From Actinomycetes bacterium (GTDB lineage Bacteria > Actinomycetota > Actinomycetes > Propionibacteriales > Nocardioidaceae), in contig JAEZEJ010000119.1 in NCBI GenBank assembly GCA_023417775.1, positions 24,650-88,649 of the forward strand: 64,000 bases of DNA, given 5' to 3'. Of this stretch, positions 61,469 through 64,000 are shown one piece after another. The notes below the pieces were generated by a model. It worked only from the letters and a program-made list of their open reading frames with translations, did no database searches and was not told the origin of the DNA. How positions within the stretch are numbered: position 1 is the first letter of the stretch; every line of letters begins with the position of its first letter. The translations under genes were made by a program, and so were the position numbers.

Positions 61469-61990
61469 ATGTCCGCGGCGTATCGCCGTCTGTTGATCCT
61501 GTCGTTCGCGGCGATGGTCCTGTTGCTCGGTTCCCCGGCGGCCGCGGCCTCCCACGGGCACGTGTCCGTCGATCCCGCCGATCATGCGGAGCTGGTCGAC
61601 GTGCCTGCCGTCATGACCTTCACGTTCGAGGAGCCGGTCAGTGATCCTGCCTATGCGAGCGTCATCGTGGACGGGCGTCCGGTGACCCTCCCGGCGGGTG
61701 ACCCGGTCGCCGAAGGGGACCGGCTGGTCGTCGACCTCTCGGGAGTCGAGACGGCGGGCCGCGAGTGGCTGGTGGCCTATCGCGTCGTGGCCGAAAGCGG
61801 CGTCATCCAGGGAAGTACCCATTTCTCGATCCCGGCGGCGGAGGTCAACGACGAGCCGATCGCGACCGAGGCAGCGCAGGACGAGAGTAGGTGGGCCGGC
61901 CCGTGGCCCTGGGTGGGGATCGTGGCCCTCGTGCTGGTGCTCGCCGTCCTCCTGGTGCGTGGAGGCCGACGCCGGGGGAGTGAACGATGA
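61469..61990 (+). CDS. CopC-domain copper resistance protein
   Basis: This 173-residue protein has a signal peptide ending near AAAASHGHVS. It is followed by a CopC fold (HVSVDPADHAELVDVPAVMTFTFEEPV, then YRVVAESGVIQGSTHFSI) and a C-terminal membrane anchor (WVGIVALVLVLAVLLVRGG). The mature N-terminal His-Gly-His is the expected copper ligand region. It overlaps the CopD-CtaG gene by 4 bases and probably passes copper to it outside the membrane. Confidence 0.92.
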   Translation: MSAAYRRLLILSFAAMVLLLGSPAAAASHGHVSVDPADHAELVDVPAVMTFTFEEPVSDPAYASVIVDGRPVTLPAGDPVAEGDRLVVDLSGVETAGREWLVAYRVVAESGVIQGSTHFSIPAAEVNDEPIATEAAQDESRWAGPWPWVGIVALVLVLAVLLVRGGRRRGSER

Positions 61991-63921
61991 GACAGACGGT
62001 GCGCCTGGCGACCGCCGGCCTGGTGGTCGCCCTCGCGGCGGTGGTCCTCGCGCTGATGCTGCCCGGCAACGCCCCTCGGCCGGCGCCCCCGGGAATCCCG
62101 GATCCCGGGCAGTTCGTGGGATGGGGGCTGCCGATCGTCCGTGTCATCGCCGACCTGTCCGCTCTCGCCACGATCGGCTTCCTCCTGGCCGCGGTGGTCC
62201 TGCTGCCATCGGGTGCCCGCCTGGAGGGACTCTCGGTCCAGGGCGTGCGGATCGCCTCGTGGTTCGCGACGGCCTGGGGTGTCGCCGCGGCAGCCCTCCT
62301 GGTGCTCAACGTCTCCGATGTCTTCGCCCGGCCGCTCGGGGACCTGAATCTCGACCTCATCGCGTCCTTCGTCCTGGACTTCGGTCCCGGCCGAGCCCTG
62401 GCCCTGCAGGCCCTCGGCGCATTCGCCGTCGCGATCGTCTGCCGCTGGACGCTCGGCGTGCGGCCGCTGGCGGTGACCCTCGGAGTCGCGCTGGCGGCGG
62501 TCGTCCCCGTCGCGCTCGCCGGACACGCGGCGAATGCGGGTTCGCACACGCTCGCCGTGTTCAGCCTCATGCTGCACCTACTCGGTGTGATGGTGTGGGT
62601 CGGCGGACTGCTCGCCCTGGGGTGGGTCGCCCTGCGCGGCAGCAAACGTCTCGAGGAGGCGGTCGCGCGCTACTCGACCATCGCCCTGTGGGCCTTCGTG
62701 ACGGTCGGCGTCTCGGGTGTCGTCAACGCCTCGATCCGGCTCGGCAGCTGGGGCGAGGTCGCCAGCGACTACGGCATGTTGATCGTGGTGAAGGCCGTGG
62801 CCTTCGCCGCGCTCGGCGTCTTCGGCTGGGCCCAGCGTCGGCGGATCACGTCGCGCGGTGGTGGATTCGCCCGGCTGGCCGTGACCGAGCTCTTCATCAT
62901 GGCCGCGACGATCGCGGTCGCCGCGGTGCTCTCCCGGACGCCGACGCCGGTCGGCGAGGATGTCCTGCAGACGCCCGCCGAACGTCTGCTCGGCGGGCCG
63001 CTGCCGCCGGCGCCGAGTGTCCGCGAGATCTTCCTCGGCTTCAGTCCCAATGGCTTCGGCCTGGCGTTCACGGCCTTCGCTGTCGCGCTCTACGTCTGGG
63101 GCCTCGTCGTGCTCCGGCGACGGGGCGATCGGTGGCCCGTCATGCGGACGATCTCGTGGTTCGTCGGCGTGCTGATCGTCGCCTGGGCCACCTTCGGGGG
63201 CATCGGCCAGTACTCGCATGTGATGTTCAGCTGGCACATGGTGTCGCACATGATGCTCTCGATGATCGCGCCGATCTTCCTGGTGCTGGCGGCTCCGATG
63301 ACGCTGGCGCTGCGTACGCTCCCGGGAGCGCGGCGACCCGGCGAGCAGTCGCCGCGCACCCTGCTGATGGCCTTCCTGCACTCGCGGGTCGCCCGCTTCT
63401 TCACCCACCCGGTGGTGTCCGCGGCGATCTTCATGGGCAGCCTCTATGTCCTGTACTTCAGCAATCTCTTCGGCACGCTCATGCAGTCGCACTCCGGACA
63501 TGTGTTCATGGAGCTGCACTTCCTGCTCGCGGGCGTGCTCTTCTACTACGTGGTGATCGGCGTCGACCCGTCTCCGCGAGCGGTGCCGCCGCTCGTGCGC
63601 TTCGGGCTGCTGATGGTGTCGATCCCGTTCCACGCGTTCTTCTCGGTCGCGGTGATGAGCGCGAGCTATGTCATCGCGGAGAGCTTCTACGAGGTGCTGG
63701 ACCGCCCGTACGCCACCGATCTGCTGCGCGACCAGTACGTGGGAGGCGGGATCGCCTGGGCGACGGGGGAGATCCCGCTCGTGCTGGTCCTCATCGCGAT
63801 CTTCGCCCAGTGGGTGCGTTCGGATGCGCGGGAGGCCCGCCGCCACGACCGGCAGGCCGATCGCGACTCCGATGCCGAGCTGGAGCGCTACAACGCCTAT
63901 CTGGAGTCCCTCGACCGGTAG
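61987..63921 (+). CDS. CopD-CtaG fusion, copper import/cytochrome oxidase assembly
   Basis: This 644-residue membrane protein has an N-terminal CopD part (about residues 1-330; FSLMLHLLGVMVWVGGLLALGWV and the later VVKAVAFAALGVFGWAQRRR). Its C-terminal part is CtaG/caa3-type (about residues 340-620; GIGQYSHVMFSWHMVSHMML with conserved His, ALRTLPGARR, LHFLLAGVLFYYVVIG). Such fusions import copper and help load it into cytochrome c oxidase. It is coupled to CopC by ATGA. Confidence 0.92.
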   Translation: MRQTVRLATAGLVVALAAVVLALMLPGNAPRPAPPGIPDPGQFVGWGLPIVRVIADLSALATIGFLLAAVVLLPSGARLEGLSVQGVRIASWFATAWGVAAAALLVLNVSDVFARPLGDLNLDLIASFVLDFGPGRALALQALGAFAVAIVCRWTLGVRPLAVTLGVALAAVVPVALAGHAANAGSHTLAVFSLMLHLLGVMVWVGGLLALGWVALRGSKRLEEAVARYSTIALWAFVTVGVSGVVNASIRLGSWGEVASDYGMLIVVKAVAFAALGVFGWAQRRRITSRGGGFARLAVTELFIMAATIAVAAVLSRTPTPVGEDVLQTPAERLLGGPLPPAPSVREIFLGFSPNGFGLAFTAFAVALYVWGLVVLRRRGDRWPVMRTISWFVGVLIVAWATFGGIGQYSHVMFSWHMVSHMMLSMIAPIFLVLAAPMTLALRTLPGARRPGEQSPRTLLMAFLHSRVARFFTHPVVSAAIFMGSLYVLYFSNLFGTLMQSHSGHVFMELHFLLAGVLFYYVVIGVDPSPRAVPPLVRFGLLMVSIPFHAFFSVAVMSASYVIAESFYEVLDRPYATDLLRDQYVGGGIAWATGEIPLVLVLIAIFAQWVRSDAREARRHDRQADRDSDAELERYNAYLESLDR

Positions 63922-63932
63922 CGAGCACACGC

Positions 63933-63966
63933 GACGGCGCCCGCCCCCGAAGGGACGGGCGCCGTC
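63933..63966 (+). terminator. Terminator of the copC-copD/ctaG operon
   Basis: GACGGCGCCCG (63933-63943) and CGGGCGCCGTC (63956-63966) form an 11-bp perfect stem, followed by CTGTTCC. It starts 12 bases after the stop codon. Confidence 0.8.
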
Positions 63967-64000
63967 CTGTTCCGCGGGTGTGGGTCACAAGATGATCTGG

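Noticed and set aside
62578..63930. A 450-codon minus-strand frame opposite the CopD-CtaG gene
   Set aside because: It is His/Arg/Asp-rich shadow sequence; the membrane protein on the plus strand explains the base pattern.

Overview
The window is chromosomal DNA from a high-GC Gram-positive bacterium (Actinomycetota). The reasons are strongly GC-biased third codon positions, frequent GTG starts, many 4-base ATGA/GTGA gene overlaps, lipobox-bearing lipoproteins, a DUF3558-like lipoprotein, paired GAF-ANTAR proteins, a SigB/SigF-type sigma factor, CmtR/CtpG-type metal resistance, an FprB-type ferredoxin reductase and GTP-type PEP carboxykinase. The genus cannot be named from the sequence alone. 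Apart from one tRNA gene the window is protein-coding, with no rRNA, CRISPR array or insertion sequence seen.

Bases 1-9043 hold a tRNA-Pro(GGG) gene followed by a genomic island. A 43-bp direct repeat, running from the tRNA anticodon loop to its 3' end (85-127), recurs at 9001-9043 and brackets about 8.9 kb. The cargo is defence-like: an orphan protein that may be truncated, a Vsr mismatch endonuclease, a PD-(D/E)XK restriction endonuclease divergent from a cytosine-C5 methyltransferase, an SMC-like ATPase with an N-terminal PHP domain directly behind the methyltransferase, a DUF4062 protein and a 69-residue protein. No integrase gene lies between the repeats.

From 9.5 to 33 kb are small stress and metal modules: ArsR with a CDF metal exporter; a glutaminase-STAS fusion; an ATP-dependent DNA ligase; a STAND/TPR ATPase with a lipoprotein, divergent from an exported Lon-type protease domain with its own lipoprotein partner; CmtR with a CtpG-like P-type ATPase; and a TetR-controlled ABC exporter. 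From 33 to 45 kb are UdgB-DUF488-SRPBCC; an Lrp-type regulator divergent from an M20 hydrolase, a DUF3100 membrane protein and L-serine dehydratase; ArsR/AHSA1 sharing one palindromic divergent promoter; two CrcB fluoride channel subunits; a frameshifted P-loop gene; and the sigma factor with two GAF-ANTAR sensors.

From 45 kb to the end are a diiron oxygenase with FprB, a MalT-type LuxR regulator, two divergent S4 RNA-binding proteins, an RluA-type pseudouridine synthase, YCII with an ECF42-type sigma factor, a thiamine-binding protein with an inositol-phosphatase-like enzyme, PEP carboxykinase, a NUDIX hydrolase flanked by an inverted pair of palindromic repeats, ornithine aminotransferase with lactate dehydrogenase, and CopC with a CopD-CtaG fusion. 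Several regulator genes appear to be leaderless, with operator palindromes overlapping the start codon.
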